Source: Mimachlamys varia (Eukaryota; Mollusca; Bivalvia; Pectinida; Pectinidae). Taken from it: DNA of 64,000 nt. Positions 11,401 to 24,399 of this stretch are shown here, piece after piece. Position numbers and translations under genes: made by a program. Below the pieces are notes generated by a model. It saw only the letters and a program-made list of their open reading frames with translations, did no database searches and had not been told where the DNA came from. The stretch's first letter is position 1, and every line of letters starts with the position of its first letter. The stretch lies in assembly GCA_947623455.1 (NCBI GenBank), contig OX392527.1:48528401-48592400 (forward strand), given 5' to 3'.

Positions 11401-14400
11401 CTCCGTCAATCATCACCAGTTTTACATGAGACTCCAGCAAGGGAACAGACTTCCATCAGACTACAATTTGTGTAACCTATAGCGACCACCACAAACATTT
11501 ATGTGTTAATATAAGCGAAATAAGTGAAGCCCCGTTATTAAAAATTTTAAATCTAATTTTATGTCTTAAAATGTAATTTCAGGAGAATTTATTTCAATGT
11601 GTAATATAATTTCGTCTAGACGAAATCTGTTTATATCATTCAATCTGATTAAAATCATATGTTATATTTCTTGGTTGACTTCGTACTGCATATTGTATTT
11701 CATTCAGATAAATTATTTTCGATAAAGCACAGTCATGTTGGACCAGGTGGCTCGGAATGATAAGCGTCCCCTTCATTTACATCTAGGTCAAATTCGAGTA
11801 ATATTTCCCATAGCCAGAACTAGGAAACTGATATTGAATAACTTACAACTATATAAACATCCTCATAGCGAGAAATAGGTTAGTCACAATAAATACTTTA
11901 CATGTATACTACATCCTCATAGCGAGATCTAGGTTAATATTTACGTTTGCATGGCAACGCCACTATATTAACTAACCAAGGGGACGTGCAATTTAAGATA
12001 CAGTAAACGACACCCATCACGAGACGATTATGACGTCATCGTTTTGGCATAGAAACGACGATGATTCGCAGTCAAAATGGCTGTTCCATTTAACGAATTT
12101 AGATGTCGATAATGAAACATTTATCATAGTTTAAATCTACATGAAATCTGCATTAATTCGCTACATGGATAGGAAATGTAAATATAAACATTGATAGGAA
12201 GCTCTGTCATTTATATCGCCAATAAACACCATATCAAGATACTTCTATGCTTAAGTGACAACAAATGCTACAAGTCAGTGACAGCACAAAACTTACATGT
12301 ATATAACCATTGTGGACATTATGTTAATGCCTCTTCGTCCATTTAGATAAGTTTGTTTAATCACAAAATTTTAATAAAATTGTAATAGATCTTATCCTAA
12401 TTCGGAAATTACCTTGGACAGAATACATAATGCAAATATGATTTGGCTTTTCGTTAGTCATCAAACGTTAAAAAATATATCATATGCAAGACTTAATGTG
12501 TTTGGTGTAATTGTGCTCAACGATATGCCCTGTACTTAAATATTATAACAACTCCAAACCAAAGGTATCGACAATTCTAGATAATTAAATAAATGAACTA
12601 TGCACATGACATCTAGATAAGTTCATAGTTAACTCGATTTCAACTTTAACTATGACAAACATGGATATCTTACTACAAAGCTATTCGATAAACGTGACTT
12701 TTCCAATTTTCCGGTAATGGACTTTCCATTTCTTGATAGAAACATCCCTGCTTCTCCATCCCTGCTGACAAACAAACGAACAATATAGGGATTCAACAGA
12801 TGCTGGTTTTGTATCTTTGTTTGATATGAAGATGATGTTTTTGAGTACGCCTGTTAGTGTGCTAACTTGTTGTGATTGGCAATAGTGACTCGGTTTTCAT
12901 GTCGGAGACTTGATGTTTACTTGGATGTAACCAAGGCAAGATTGACATGTCGGGTGTCGTCTATGAAGCAGAAGACGCTTACTCTTCCGGAACACGTGGT
13001 CTTATTCTCTTGTACTTTTACAAGGGTCTCCATGTGGACCCTCCTTTTCGTAATTTGCCCCTAGATTATCGATTTTGAGTCGGATTATGGTTTTGTTGAC
13101 GCTTTAGTATTCTCTAATTTATTTTCAGCAGATTCATCAGTTTAAACTACGACATGGTGCATATATTAACAACATATCATACATAGAGGATATTCAATGG
13201 TTTCTCGTTAGAGATCAAATGTATTTCATGAGTGTGGCAGATTTTGTTTTTATATTACGCGCTCTTGAAACTATATTTTAAATTTGATATACGAGTGAAA
13301 TATATTTGATATTTATTGGGAAACCATTGAATTTTCTTTTCATTACATTTTCAAAAATCCCTAAAGTCTGATTTCATTGTTGAAAATTTGCGGTTACAAC
13401 TGATTGGGACGATATGCTTAAGGCTTACAGAATATTAATACGCCACAGGATGAAGTTCTATTTTTGGTTCAAAATATAGCAAAAATACAAAACGTATTAA
13501 TGAAATCCATTAGGTATATATCTATTAATATCTATCAATGATATCGGTCCGAATCTTATGTCATCACTAGTGATGATATAATATTTCTTATATCACCAGT
13601 AGTGATGATATACACAGTGATGATATAAGTTTTATCAAGCTGATATTTTCTGATATTTCACTGGTAAAAATGTAATAAAAGTACTTTCGACATTAAAGCT
13701 TTATAGAAACAAAACCGTTACGATAGAATAAAACTAAATATTATATGCGAATGTTTTGCATTACTCTTCTAATTTGAAGTATGCGTTAAAATGATATGCT
13801 AACGAAAAATTGCTGCCCGTGCTATTTTGAAATATGGGGAGTAAAACATATATGGATCAAACATATATACTTTTGAAAATTTGAATTACACGCTAGGTTA
13901 TTCAAAAACTGTTGTTTTTTTTTTCTTCTTAAAACTAGTACTGTAATTTTTACATTAGGTTTTCCATGGGATGTTAAATTCTTTTCAAATAGGTTAGAAT
14001 TGACAAAGTTCTGACCAAATCTGTTTTAATAAATTAATATATACATGAATCCTTTACAAGAATTTATTATCAACTTTCTTTTTTTAGACAATTTATGGTG
14101 CCATTTGCATCCCAACACATATATTAAATATGAATTTATTACCTTAGTTCCTTTTAAAGCAAATAAGTACAGGATAATTTATGATTGTCATCTGCATCCA
14201 AACACATCTATTGCTATCTATTCATGTCTGAAAAAACCGAAAGTTTCCCTCACAGCTTATAAATGTTTTTTAGAGAGTACCGAAGCGTTACCCAAACCAT
14301 TATCCGAACTAAAAATTGATTTAACAAAGATCTACATGGAGACCCTTGTAAAAGTAGAAGAGAATAAGACCAAGTGTTCCGGAAGAGTAACCGTCTTCTG

Positions 14401-17400
14401 CTTCATCGACGACACCCGCCATGTAAATGCTGGTCACATCCAAGTAAACATCAAGTCCTCAAATGAGAACTGAGTCATTATTGTTAATCACAACAAGTAA
14501 ACAAACTAATGAGCTTACTCAAAAACGTCCATCCTCATATCATTTACAGGTACAGAATATTTCTCGATGCTTTTTTTTCTTTATAAACCAGGCTTGTTTT
14601 CATTGGGACTATAGCCTGATGTTAATATCAATACTCATATCGTTCGCAAAGAGTACTTATTTTATTGAATACAAATTAAAGCGTATTGTCGAATTTTAAC
14701 TACACAGGGATTCGAGAGATGCAGGTTGATCAGAACTAAGGGCAAGTTTTATGGTCCCCATCTTTGTCTCATTGAGAAATATTCTGTATCTTTAAGTGAA
14801 ATGAAGATGGAGTCTCCGTGTAAATCTTCCTTTTGCTCCTATTTTGCCTCTAGTTTAATCGATTTTGAGTTCGGATTATGGTTTTGTTGACGCTTTGGTA
14901 TTCTCTGCTGTTTTCGAATTACAAATTCGTGAAAATCAATCAATTTTTGTCGTTCACAGAGGCTAAAGAGCTCAATCAGATAGTGACAACGATTTACCGT
15001 GAGAGGATCCTACAAGAATACTACACATATAAGGAGCTTGTACAACAACAGGAACTTGAATGTGAAACCAAAGTAAACGAGACAAAAGCTACATGTCACA
15101 CATGTATATCAGGGTAAGATTAATGTAACTATTGTAATAAGATATTAATATGCATTTCATGTTAATTTTTAAAAAAAATGCATGAAATAACGCATAAGAT
15201 TGTAGAGCCTTTCCTGACCTGACATAAGTGTATATCCTTGTTAGTGAATTAGAACATTTTGCAACATTTCATAAACTATTTCCTGTTTTCCTTTGCCAAT
15301 CAAAAAGTCATGCATTTAGCCACATTATGTCGAGTCAATAAAGTCAGGTGATATTTCATTCAAATATCACTATTACGCTCTACACAATTGGAAAGGCGTG
15401 TTATCTGTTTAGCCAATCTGTTTCCTTTATGTAAATTTATATTATTTTACAGGTTCATTGTGTTACCTGTTTAGCCAATCTGTTTCCTTTATGTAAATTT
15501 TTATTATTTTACAGGTTCATTGAAACATCACCACCAATGGACCCCAACATACCACAAACTAGTGGTATAATTATCTCTACAGTCGTAAATACCTTCCCAA
15601 ACAACATTGGCGATGCTGTCTTGTCTACTGTACGCGGTACTATCGACCAAACCCCTGGTAGCGAACTACCAGCCAACAGTCTTCGTTTAACAACAAGCAG
15701 TAACATTGGCGTAGCACCCAATAGTAGGGACAGTGTTCTAACCGTTAGGGACACTGTAGTAATACCCAGCACAAATAGAAATAAGATCGCTAGTGGTGAT
15801 ATAATACCAACCACCAGTAGTAATATCATACCACCTACCACTAGTGATAACTTACCAACCGTCAGTGATACTGTAATACCAACCACCAGTAGTAAGAACA
15901 TACCAGTTACCACTAGTGACAGCTTACCAACAGTCAGTGATATTGTAATACCAACTACCAGTGGCGATACCTCACCAAACATTATTGAAATTGTAAAACC
16001 AATAACCAATGATAATGGCATACCAACCACTATCGATGAAGCACCACAAACAACTAGCATTCACAGCCTACCAACCATAAGTGATATCGTTACACCGACA
16101 ACAAGTAGTTTTACCATGACAACCATCAGTGATAGTGTTAACCAAATCACGAGTGGTGGTAATAAGCTACATAATACTAATAGTAACATACCAACACCAA
16201 CGGGTCTAAGTAAAGCTTTACCGACCAAACACAGTGGTATGTTATCAACCATTACCAATACACTTACAGCAGTAGACAGTAGTATTAGTAAACCAACCAA
16301 ACAAATCAGTGGAATATCAACCATGGGTAAAACAACAATACCAGCCAAAAGTAACAGTGAGATAGCGACCAAACAGAGTGTTACGTTAAAAACCATTGGT
16401 GAAACAATATCACCAACCAGCAAAAGTAAAACTATACCAACCGAACACAGTATTACGGTACCAACCATAGGTAAACAAACCACACTAACCAGTCGAAGTA
16501 AACCTTTACCAACCAAACACAGTATCACGGTACCAACCACCAAACAGAGTGTTACGTCAAAAACCATAGGTACACAAACCAAACCAACCGACAAAACTAT
16601 TACGGTACCAGCCAAAGACAGTAGTACGGTACCAACCAAACACAGTATTACATCACCAACCAAAGGTAAACAAACCACACTAACGGTACAAACCCTAAGT
16701 AAAACAACCACACCAACCAGCCGAAGTAAAGCTATACCAACCAAACATAGTATGTTATCAAATGTAAGTAAAACAACCATATCAGCTGACAGTAGCATTA
16801 AGATACTCCCTAAATACAGTATCCCGGCACCAACCCCAGGTAAACAAACCACAGTAACCGATAGCAGCGTTAAGAAATTGACAAAACAGAGAACTATATT
16901 GCCAAACAGAAGTAAAACAACCACAATAGTTAGTAGTAGCAATGCGTCACCGACAATAATTAAAACAACCGCACCAGCAGACAGTAGCAATAAGATACCA
17001 ACTAGGCATCATAGTCCGTCTCCGATCCCAAGTAAACAGACCACAACAGCCGACAGTAGCGATAACTTACCTACCAAAGACAGTAAAACGTTGCCACCTG
17101 TAGGTATACCAGAAAATAAAACCGATATCATGTTGACCAAACCCAGTTTGACGTCACCAACAATACGTAAAACAACCACACCAGGCAAGGGCAGCATAAA
17201 CATAACAAATATTTTTAATAACATACCAAGCGTCAGTGATAAAACCGTACCAACCGTCAGTGATAAAACCGTTCCAAGCGTCAGTGATAAAACCATACCA
17301 ACCGTCAGTGATAAAACCATACCAACCGTCAGTGATAAAACCATACCAACCGTCAGTGATAAAACCATACCAACCGTCAGTGATAAAACCATACCAACAG

Positions 17401-20400
17401 TCAGTGATAAAAACATACCAACCGTCAGTGATAAAACCATAACAACCGTCAGTGAAAAAACCATACCAACCGTCAGTGGGAAAACCGTACCAACCGTCAG
17501 TGATAAAACCATACCAACCGTCAGCGATAAAACCATACCAACCGTCAGTGATAAAACCATACCAACAGTCAGTGGTAAAACCATACCAACCGTCAGTGAT
17601 AAAACCATACCATCCGTCAGTGATAAAACTATACCAACCGTCAGTGGTAAAACCATACCAACCGTCAGTGGTAAAACCATACCAACCGTCAGTGATAAAA
17701 CCATACCAACCGTCAGTGATAAAAACATACCAACCGTCAGTGATAAAACCATACCAACCGTCAGTGATAAAACCAAACCAACCGTCAGTGATAAAACAAT
17801 ACCAACCGTCAGTGATAAAACCATACCAACTGTCAGTGATAAAACCATACCAACCGTCAGCGGTAAAAACATACCAACTGTCAGTGGTAAAAACATACCA
17901 ACCGTCAGTGATAAAACCATACCAATCGTCAGTGATAAAACCATACCAAGCGGCAGTGGTGATAACATTCCAAATATGAGTGGTGTAAAACCCATAAGCG
18001 TTGAAAACAAACCGTCCATTAACGTTGGTTTACCTATCACAAATGACATTGACTCACCATTTATGAGTGGTAATAACATACCAACAATCGACGAGAATAT
18101 CATACCACCCAAGAGTGGTATTAAAACACCACCGAAAAGCGGGGATGACATACCAACCAACAACGATATGAAAATGTCAAAAACCACTAAAGATAACGTT
18201 AAAAGTATAAGTACTCATAACAAACCGTTTAAGAATGATCACATGTTACCAAGAATTTTAAACAGACCAATCGCAAGAAGCAATAACAGACCAGTTCACA
18301 ATGTTAATGTTATATTACCTATCAGCGGTGACAACTTTTCGAACAGACCAACCAACGATAAGAAAAATGAACCAATTCCTTTTGGAAGTCGGGATTTACC
18401 TGTGAGTGGAAATAAACTAGGGGATGACACCATTGTCAAAATAGAAAGCGGTAGTTTAATAAAATTACCAACTGTTGTTAATCTTGTGGAAAAAACTCCA
18501 AAGAGCAGCGGTCTTGTCATTTTAGATACCAGTGTTTTTAACAGAAATGATACCAGTGATAATACACAACCAAATACCACTGTCAGTAACCTTACAGATG
18601 CCAGTGGTTTTAACAGAAATACTATCAGTGATACTACACAACTATCTAACACCATTATCAATTATACAGATACCAGCATTCTTAACATAACAGCTATTAA
18701 CGAAATTAACGCATTACTAACAGAGATGGGTTCTCAAAGTATGTTAGATACTGGTATTTCTCCTTCAACGGAAGCACAGTCATCGCTTACAAAAACGGAC
18801 GAGCAAACCGTCCCAAACGTTGTAAGTGAAATACATAACAACAATGAACCATTCTTCAAAGAGACAATTCCTAAGGTAGGAAAGGAGATTGGTGAAACTG
18901 TGGAAACATTCATTAGCAATACACTTCCAAAAGTCAATGTTGGAAAACCCTCCGGTGCTTCAAAAGGATTAGATAGTGCGATGGATTCATTCGTTTCTGA
19001 GACACTCCCAGATACTGCAAAGGGTGTCGGCGACCTCCTTCAATCTTTCTTAGATACGAAAACCATTGAATTACCTAAAAGTATAGGAAGTTATCTTGGA
19101 ACATTTTTCTCTGAGACGATCCCAAAGGCTGGTAAAAGTGTTGGAGCACATTTGGGAACTTTTTTCACGAAGACGGTTCCAGGTAATTGCTTTGCATCTT
19201 TTAAAAAAAAAAAAACATATTATAAATAATAATATGTTGTTTACATTCATCTTTTTTATGATTGATTTATATAATATTTTGATTTGAAAACGTACGCCTT
19301 CCTTCATATGCCGAAAGACGTCATTACATTTCGACAGAACAAAATGGAATAAGACGCAAAACAGTGACTTGTAGCATTACATTAAAAAAATGTAAAATAT
19401 AATGTTAAAGCGTAATTTTGGACAATTCAATCCTTGTGATGATTAAAAATTTCTATTTTACGGTTGTTTTATGGTCCCCATCTTAGTCTCATTGAGAAAT
19501 ATTCTGTATCTTTAAGTGATATGCAGACGGCCGTTTTTGAGTTTGCTTATTGGTGGGTTTATCTGTTGTGATTGACAATGATACTGGGTTCTCATTTTGA
19601 GAACCTGATATTTACTTGAATGTGACAAATATTAACATGGCGGGTGTCGTCGATGAATCAGAAGACGCTTACTCTTCCGGAACACCTGGTCTTATTCTCT
19701 TGTACTTTTACAGGGGTCTCCATGTAAATCTTTCCTTTGTTCATATTTTGCCTCTAGTTAAATCGATTTTGAGTTCGGATTATGATTTTGTTAACGGTTC
19801 GGTATTCTTTAATTTATTTTCTATTGGTATATTTCTTATTGGAAACACGCTTCGTATGGTTCACACACTTTAGCAATATATAGAACCAGATATTTGAAAA
19901 AGCGGTCCATCAATTTTCTGTCTAAAGTAATATAATGTATTGTGAATATCCTTTTTTTCACATGAAGAAGCCTCATTGTGATATCGACCGGATCTTCCAA
20001 GTAATTTATTGTGGTAGTAGTAACTGAGATTTCTAGAGCAACGGACAAAGTGTGTATATTGATGGATATCACATTTGTACACAATATTTTGAATTGATGA
20101 TTAAACAATAATTTGCGGTAATAGCAACCTTAAAATTCCTTTCGAGCGCTGTGAAATGAAAACTGTTCTCCGAATACTTGACAACTCCACATCTAGAGAA
20201 ATAAACCTTCTAGCGTGACGTCCTCTATCAATGACAAGGCATATAGACATATATACACATCATAACGGACAGTATAGGGGGCTAAACAAATATATAGGAA
20301 TATACGTCTGGCTATTTAAAACCATTTTGAAAGTGAATTTCAAATCATATTGCACAATTATATATGAAAATTGTAAATACATATAATTTTCTCATATATT

Positions 20401-23011
20401 CTAATATTATCAACCATTATAATTCTTTTTTTTCAAAATCAACAGTTATGTTATGAAGGCAGCCGCAGGAATATATTTATTAGCTATTTTGCAAGTACAC
20501 TCCTGCTGTCGTGCCCGAATATTCAATCGGTTATTGTATTTGTGCAGAATATTTGTGTAATAGTTGTTGTTTACTTTTTGTCAAATGTTTCATGATTGAC
20601 CCAAAAACAAATGGCAAACCATATCGTTGGCTATGCTAAATTATTTCTTTAATACACTGATATGACTATCTGTATTTTGCGAATTGCTTTTTCTTTGTAA
20701 GGATTATTTATCATAAAATCTGTATATACATGTATTGTGCTTTGTATGAAGTATGAAAAAAGTCATTAATTATCATATTAATAAGATGTATAAAACTTGT
20801 AAATGATCATATGTATAAAACTTGACCTAATGAAGATCACAGAACCAATCATTGTTGTTCATGTTAGTAGAACACTTGTACACACATTCAAGATAAATAA
20901 CAGGCAATGATGCACAATTTACGATTCCCAACAATGACATTTTATGTGTTGTAGATTTTTTTGGCCGCAGACGAAGACGGCAGGTTTCGCGGTGTATATC
21001 ATGTGATGATATCAACAACATGACAACTACAGAGCTCAAATATGCTGGTCAGTTTTATATAAAACTAACTCGTATATTAGCTTACAGCGAACTCCGAGTG
21101 TATCCGATTTTATTAAATTAAAACACCAGCGTTATTTGGAATCTTTTCAAAGTTTGTCAATATGTTTATTAGAATGTGTTTTTTGGTTTTTTTTTCAATT
21201 ATAAACAAATAAACAAAAATAAATCGATTTTCATTTTGTAAGGAAAGCTAACGATGCTCCACATGAAAGATATTAACCGCACCGTCGTCATATTAACATA
21301 AGTTGTCAATGTCTACACGGTAACTACCAAGAATGAGATAATTAACGTCAATATAAGCAAGTTACACTGCGAGATAACCTGTGCTTTTTAATGTAGGTCA
21401 TGTGTAAAAAAGAAAACTCGTCTCTTTCTTTTTTACCTATCGTAAACAACTAATATCAATATTTATTTTCATTAAGTTTTTTTTATTACTTTATATGATC
21501 TTAATTCTATTGTTTTGTTTATGGTTTTTTTTGTTCGTTATTTAATCTCATTTTGTATTTTTATTGAGAAAAAAGGTTGCAACATCATCATTTGAAAAAA
21601 ATATTTCTGCGTTTCAAACGGTTGAACATAACATTTCATTTCCAAGAAAAAAGTGTACGATATTGTTTAATTATTCACCACACTTACCACATATTATCTT
21701 TCTACGTCATACCGATGTTGTTGGCTTCTTTAACAAATGATTAATCATTCAAAATATGATGACATATACTATTTTTTAGTAAATTTACTTCGGCCACTTT
21801 TCTTTTGTAAAATGCCATTGGACAGTATTCACCTGTTCTATGTCAATCATACAAGGATAATTATTTATTAACAAATCAATTATTAAAGTGAAGAAGACAG
21901 TTTAGAACCTTCCACATTGTGCAAAATCAAGCAGAAAAAGTATATTAAAATATAAAAAAATACATTTGAGACCGGTGGCACAAAGCCAGGGGTATGTGTT
22001 TTGCAAAAAAAAAGACTATCATATATAATGTTTTACGTTATTATTATTATTGAGGATACAAATTAGAGCACTGTGATAGCTTTTATTTAAGTCATGCTTT
22101 ACCTTGCCATAAATTATATATTTTTTTTTACATATTTCTGACATAATTCTTACATATACATTTTTCTTGCAGTGTGTGGAGTTGACCCAGCCAAACAGTT
22201 TAAAAAGATGGTAAAACTTGGCCATCAGATATTTCGGAGTAGAAAACCCGTTATAACCAAAGTAAGTAAGGCCCGATTTCAACTTGGTATTAAAATATAA
22301 TATCAAAATCCATTTTAATGTTTTTTTCTCAGAATATTTTCTACTGTATAAAATATAGAAATAAGAAAACAATTCCTGTCAAAAGCCCACAAATAAGGTT
22401 TATTAAACGATAAATCATAGATGTATTAAAACTCATCCTATGAAAAATAAATACATGTTTTTTAATACTATACCTTTCATAATGTTTCTATGAGTTACTA
22501 AAGGGCATTCGGCTTTTCTATGTAACCGTCTGATCAATTAACCTGAAACAAAATACATATCAAATGCGTAAAATATCAGGTGCAATATTTGAACCTTCTC
22601 ATACTGCTTTTCCAGGAATGATTAAAATGTAAATAACATTTCTATGTAACCGCTTGGTCAAGTACCTGAAACAAAACGCATGTCAAATGTGTCAAATGCT
22701 AGGTGCGATACCTGTAAACATTCACAACAAATGTATATTTCCATGAAAAACATGAGAATATACTAGTACGTAACATATTACCATTTCTATTTAACCCTCA
22801 GGTGACGTACAATAGAGAGGATGTGATAGGCACAATAAGAAAAGGGACTGTCTCGGTACCCTACTTTATGATCACATACAACGTTGGGGGGTTCTCAAGA
22901 ACACAACAGATTAACAAGTCCCTGGAACTACTGAGCTCCAATCAGGATTTAGGAGAGGAACTTGCCACAGAATTATGGAATATATTCTTTACCACAAACA
23001 TGCCTGTCTGA
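8469..23011 (+). CDS. Gene 2: clusterin-like secreted protein with mucin-like insert
   Basis: Six exons: 8469-8538, 14960-15113, 15515-19182, 20955-21047, 22173-22261, 22802-23011 (TGA). The joined frame is 4284 nt, 1427 residues, with phases 1, 2, 1, 1, 0 at GT-AG junctions. Residues 1-18 form a signal peptide (MFLILWVIVLLLNCFGSA). Exon 2 is helical and ends with C58, sequon N63-E-T, C69 and C72. Exon 3 (about 75-1297) is a cysteine-free Thr/Ser/Pro-rich domain ending in four amphipathic repeats. Exon 4 has GRRRRRQ (1301-1307), C1311 and C1314. Exon 5 starts VCG (C1330) and ends KPVITK. Exon 6 is the C-terminal domain. I infer furin cleavage into a heavily O-glycosylated N-chain tied by disulfides to a small C-chain. 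AATAAA is at 23278. Pairing of exon 1 with exon 2 over 6.4 kb is the least certain junction. Confidence 0.75.
9121..11140. repeat. 21-bp minisatellite, about 95 copies
   Basis: The unit reads CATACTGACTCTCTTGTCAT plus A, with variants at a few positions (TCTC, TATC, TAAC). The unit length is divisible by three and lacks stops in several frames, so open frames of over 300 codons appear on both strands. They encode only a seven-residue repeat and are not genes. A related unit with CATATAGTTTCTCTTGC continues to about 11222. Confidence 0.9.
12830..13125 (+). repeat. Family A repeat in gene 2 intron 1
   Basis: Near full-length copy from GATGATGTTTTTGAGTACGC to TTTAGTATTCTCTAATTT, with the core TGTCGTCTATGAAGCAGAAG and TCTTCCGGAACACGTGGTC. 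Confidence 0.65.
13193..13331. repeat. Short element with 12-bp inverted ends
   Basis: TTCAATGGTTTC at 13193-13204 is the exact reverse complement of GAAACCATTGAA at 13320-13331. The 139-bp span is AT-rich and non-coding. It could be a small MITE or a chance hairpin-forming palindrome. Confidence 0.4.
14318..14560 (-). repeat. Family A repeat, reverse orientation
   Basis: Reverse-strand copy; on the plus strand it reads GGAGACCCTTGTAAAAGTAG, then GTGTTCCGGAAGAGTAACCG and CATCGACGACACCCGCCATG. The plus-strand open frame through it is incidental. Confidence 0.65.
14740..14910 (+). repeat. Internally deleted family A repeat before exon 2 of gene 2
   Basis: The 5' part (TTATGGTCCCCATCTTTGTC to AAATGAAGATGG) is joined directly to the 3' part (AGTCTCCGTGTAAATC to CTTTGGTATTCTCTG), with the core missing. 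It ends about 50 bp before exon 2. A short remnant of the same 3' end also precedes exon 2 of genes 3 and 3'. Confidence 0.6.
15398..15520 (+). repeat. Duplicated 3' splice-site region of gene 2 exon 3
   Basis: Two 62-bp copies, each running from GTGTTA(T/C)CTGTTTAGCC through TTATTTTACAGGTTCATTG. Both contain an intact ACAG acceptor: 15449-15452 and 15511-15514. Use of the first would add GTT-CAT-TGT-type exon sequence that soon meets an in-frame TAG in the duplicated CTGTTTAGCC; the second gives the long open exon. Confidence 0.8.
15515..19182 (+). CDS. Gene 2 exon 3: mucin-like domain with amphipathic tail
   Basis: A single 3668-nt exon in phase 2/1 encoding about 1222 residues, with no cysteine. 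The first roughly 570 residues are irregular Thr/Ser/Pro-rich repeats (IPTTSS, PTVSD, KTTTPT, PTKHSI motifs). About 30 copies of an octapeptide KTIPTVSD follow (17224-17960), then spaced Ser/Asn/Thr-rich sequence. The last 107 residues hold four repeats of the form VGxxLGxFFxxTIPK. The same helical repeat makes up exon 3 of gene 3, so the mucin part was inserted into, or grew within, an ancestral helical exon. The donor is CCAG|GTAATT; reading on past it gives lysine-rich intronic sequence ending in TAA. I infer dense O-glycosylation and an extended secreted region. Confidence 0.8.
17224..17960 (+). repeat. 24-bp coding minisatellite (octapeptide array)
   Basis: About 30 tandem copies of a 24-bp unit built on ACCATACCAACCGTCAGTGA plus TAAA. 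Copies are nearly identical at the DNA level, including silent sites, with occasional GGT for GAT, AAC for ACC and AGC for ACC. This implies recent expansion and likely length polymorphism. The frame is kept throughout. Confidence 0.9.
19183..20954. other. Gene 2 intron 3
   Basis: Donor GTAATT and acceptor TTGTAG. It contains a family A copy (19465-19820); otherwise AT-rich sequence with no recognisable gene. Confidence 0.55.
19465..19820 (+). repeat. Family A repeat, near full length
   Basis: The most complete copy: it begins TTTTATGGTCCCCATCTTAG, includes ATTCTGTATCTTTAAGTGAT, the core ACATGGCGGGTGTCGTCGAT, and ends GGTATTCTTTAATTTATTTT. It is useful as a type sequence of about 350 bp. Confidence 0.7.
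21048..22172. other. Gene 2 intron 4
   Basis: Donor GTCAGT (weak) and acceptor TTCTTGCAG. AT-rich, no repeats recognised and no coding exon seen. Confidence 0.5.
22262..22801. other. Gene 2 intron 5
   Basis: Donor GTAAGT and acceptor CCCTCAG. Two diverged direct copies (about 22519-22600 and 22648-22715) share TCTATGTAACCG, CCTGAAACAAAA and AGGTGC(A/G)ATA motifs. Non-coding. Confidence 0.5.
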
Positions 23012-24399
23012 TTTACATTGGATACGGTTTTAAAGAAGGAACTGGATAAGGAAGTGTGGGTTCAATTATTTGCCACAAAAACGCGTATGTGGTTTTGAGA
23101 GGATACAAGCACATTTAACTCAGTCATGTCGATACAATTTTATATTGTTTTTTACAAGATCTGGTGTAATTTTAAAGTAGAGATAAAGTAGGTTGATATC
23201 CAGCTGCTAGCTTATAATTATAATATCGTGAAATCAATGTTCGGTTATCTGATTATTTACATATTATCATATCATTTAATAAATATTACATATCAAATAG
23301 TAACTCAGCGCTAGATATAGTCTTTGAATCATTTATTTTAATTTCATATTTTGTGGCCACCAATCGTTTAGGTTTATAAGCTATGTACATTATTCCAAAG
23401 TATATACAATTCTGTGTATTCATAACGTTAATTAAATTAATAAAGGTCGAATGACGATGTAGGACATATAATTGACAGAGATTGTTAATGTTTGGTCTAC
23501 ATACCACAAACATACGTAGGGGACGCTTCATCAGAAGCACCAATTACATAGCAATCGGAGTATTCCTTCTGACGTATGTACTCATGTTAGGTGTACTGAA
23601 GCTCAAAATCAACGATATTTTTTAAGACAAGATAAATGGGATTTCTTATACAGAAAGGAAATAGCTGGAGTTTGTATTTCATGTAATTGCTATTTAACAA
23701 GTAAGTGTCAAACAGATACTTTGATAGATTTACAATAAATAAATAGATAAAAAAAAATCACGAAAAAAGGTCATGATGAGTGTGTTTTTAATTCAAAAAC
23801 ATGCGTAAATTGTGTCACTGGTGTAAACCAACATGTAAGGAATCATATGTCCATATCTCATGCATATAAAGTGTTTACATTTAATTAGAATATATTTTTG
23901 GGCAACAGACTTGCACATGACAATATTTCTACTAAAATGAAAAGTGGCCAATTCATAAGAAGTATATCATTGTATTTAGATAATAGGATACGAGATTTCG
24001 GTACGATAGGAGTGTCACAGGCGAAGGAACATACGAAATCAATTGTACTTTTACTTTATATCTTCTACATTTTCGGCGTTATACTAGTTTACTTTTTCTT
24101 TAAAAACACTTGTGGTTTTACATAAATACTTGATGATATATCTCGAGAGATGTCATAATAAAACTTTCTAGGTAGCTTCAACAGAATATTCAATAATATT
24201 GTGACAGTACTTCTTTCAAAACTGGCAAAACTGAAAGTTTCGTAAGAATTTATTGACGTAATATGATACAGAAAATATATGCTGAAGCGGGATTTAGATT
24301 TGTAAACGCGTTAGGTAAAAGTCTCCCGTACAAGTCACTTTACAATATTTCGGAGAAATATCGAATTCGATACTGAAGTAAGATTCGAAATACTTATAG

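Larger units (their letters stand above)
8539..14959. other. Gene 2 intron 1 (6.4 kb)
   Basis: Donor GTAAGT and acceptor TTCACAG. It contains the 21-bp minisatellite (9121-11140), a short inverted-repeat element (13193-13331), a cluster of AGTGATGATATA palindromes (13560-13640), and family A copies on both strands (12830-13125, 14318-14560, 14740-14910). No coding exon was seen in 11250-12830, which is plain AT-rich sequence. Confidence 0.6.

Noticed and set aside
14045..14473. 142-codon open frame in gene 2 intron 1
   Set aside because: Its second half is the reverse strand of repeat family A and the first half has no recognisable features.
15509..18187. Hydrophobic minus-strand frames opposite the mucin exon
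   Set aside because: Antisense shadows of Thr/Ser/Pro codons; no splice or start context, and the plus strand fits the family structure.
22019..22372. 117-codon minus-strand frame
   Set aside because: It overlaps gene 2 exon 5 antisense and AT-rich intron; no family resemblance.
23898..24125. 75-codon frame with one possible membrane segment
   Set aside because: No ATG start, no splice context or homology; AT-rich DNA gives such frames by chance.
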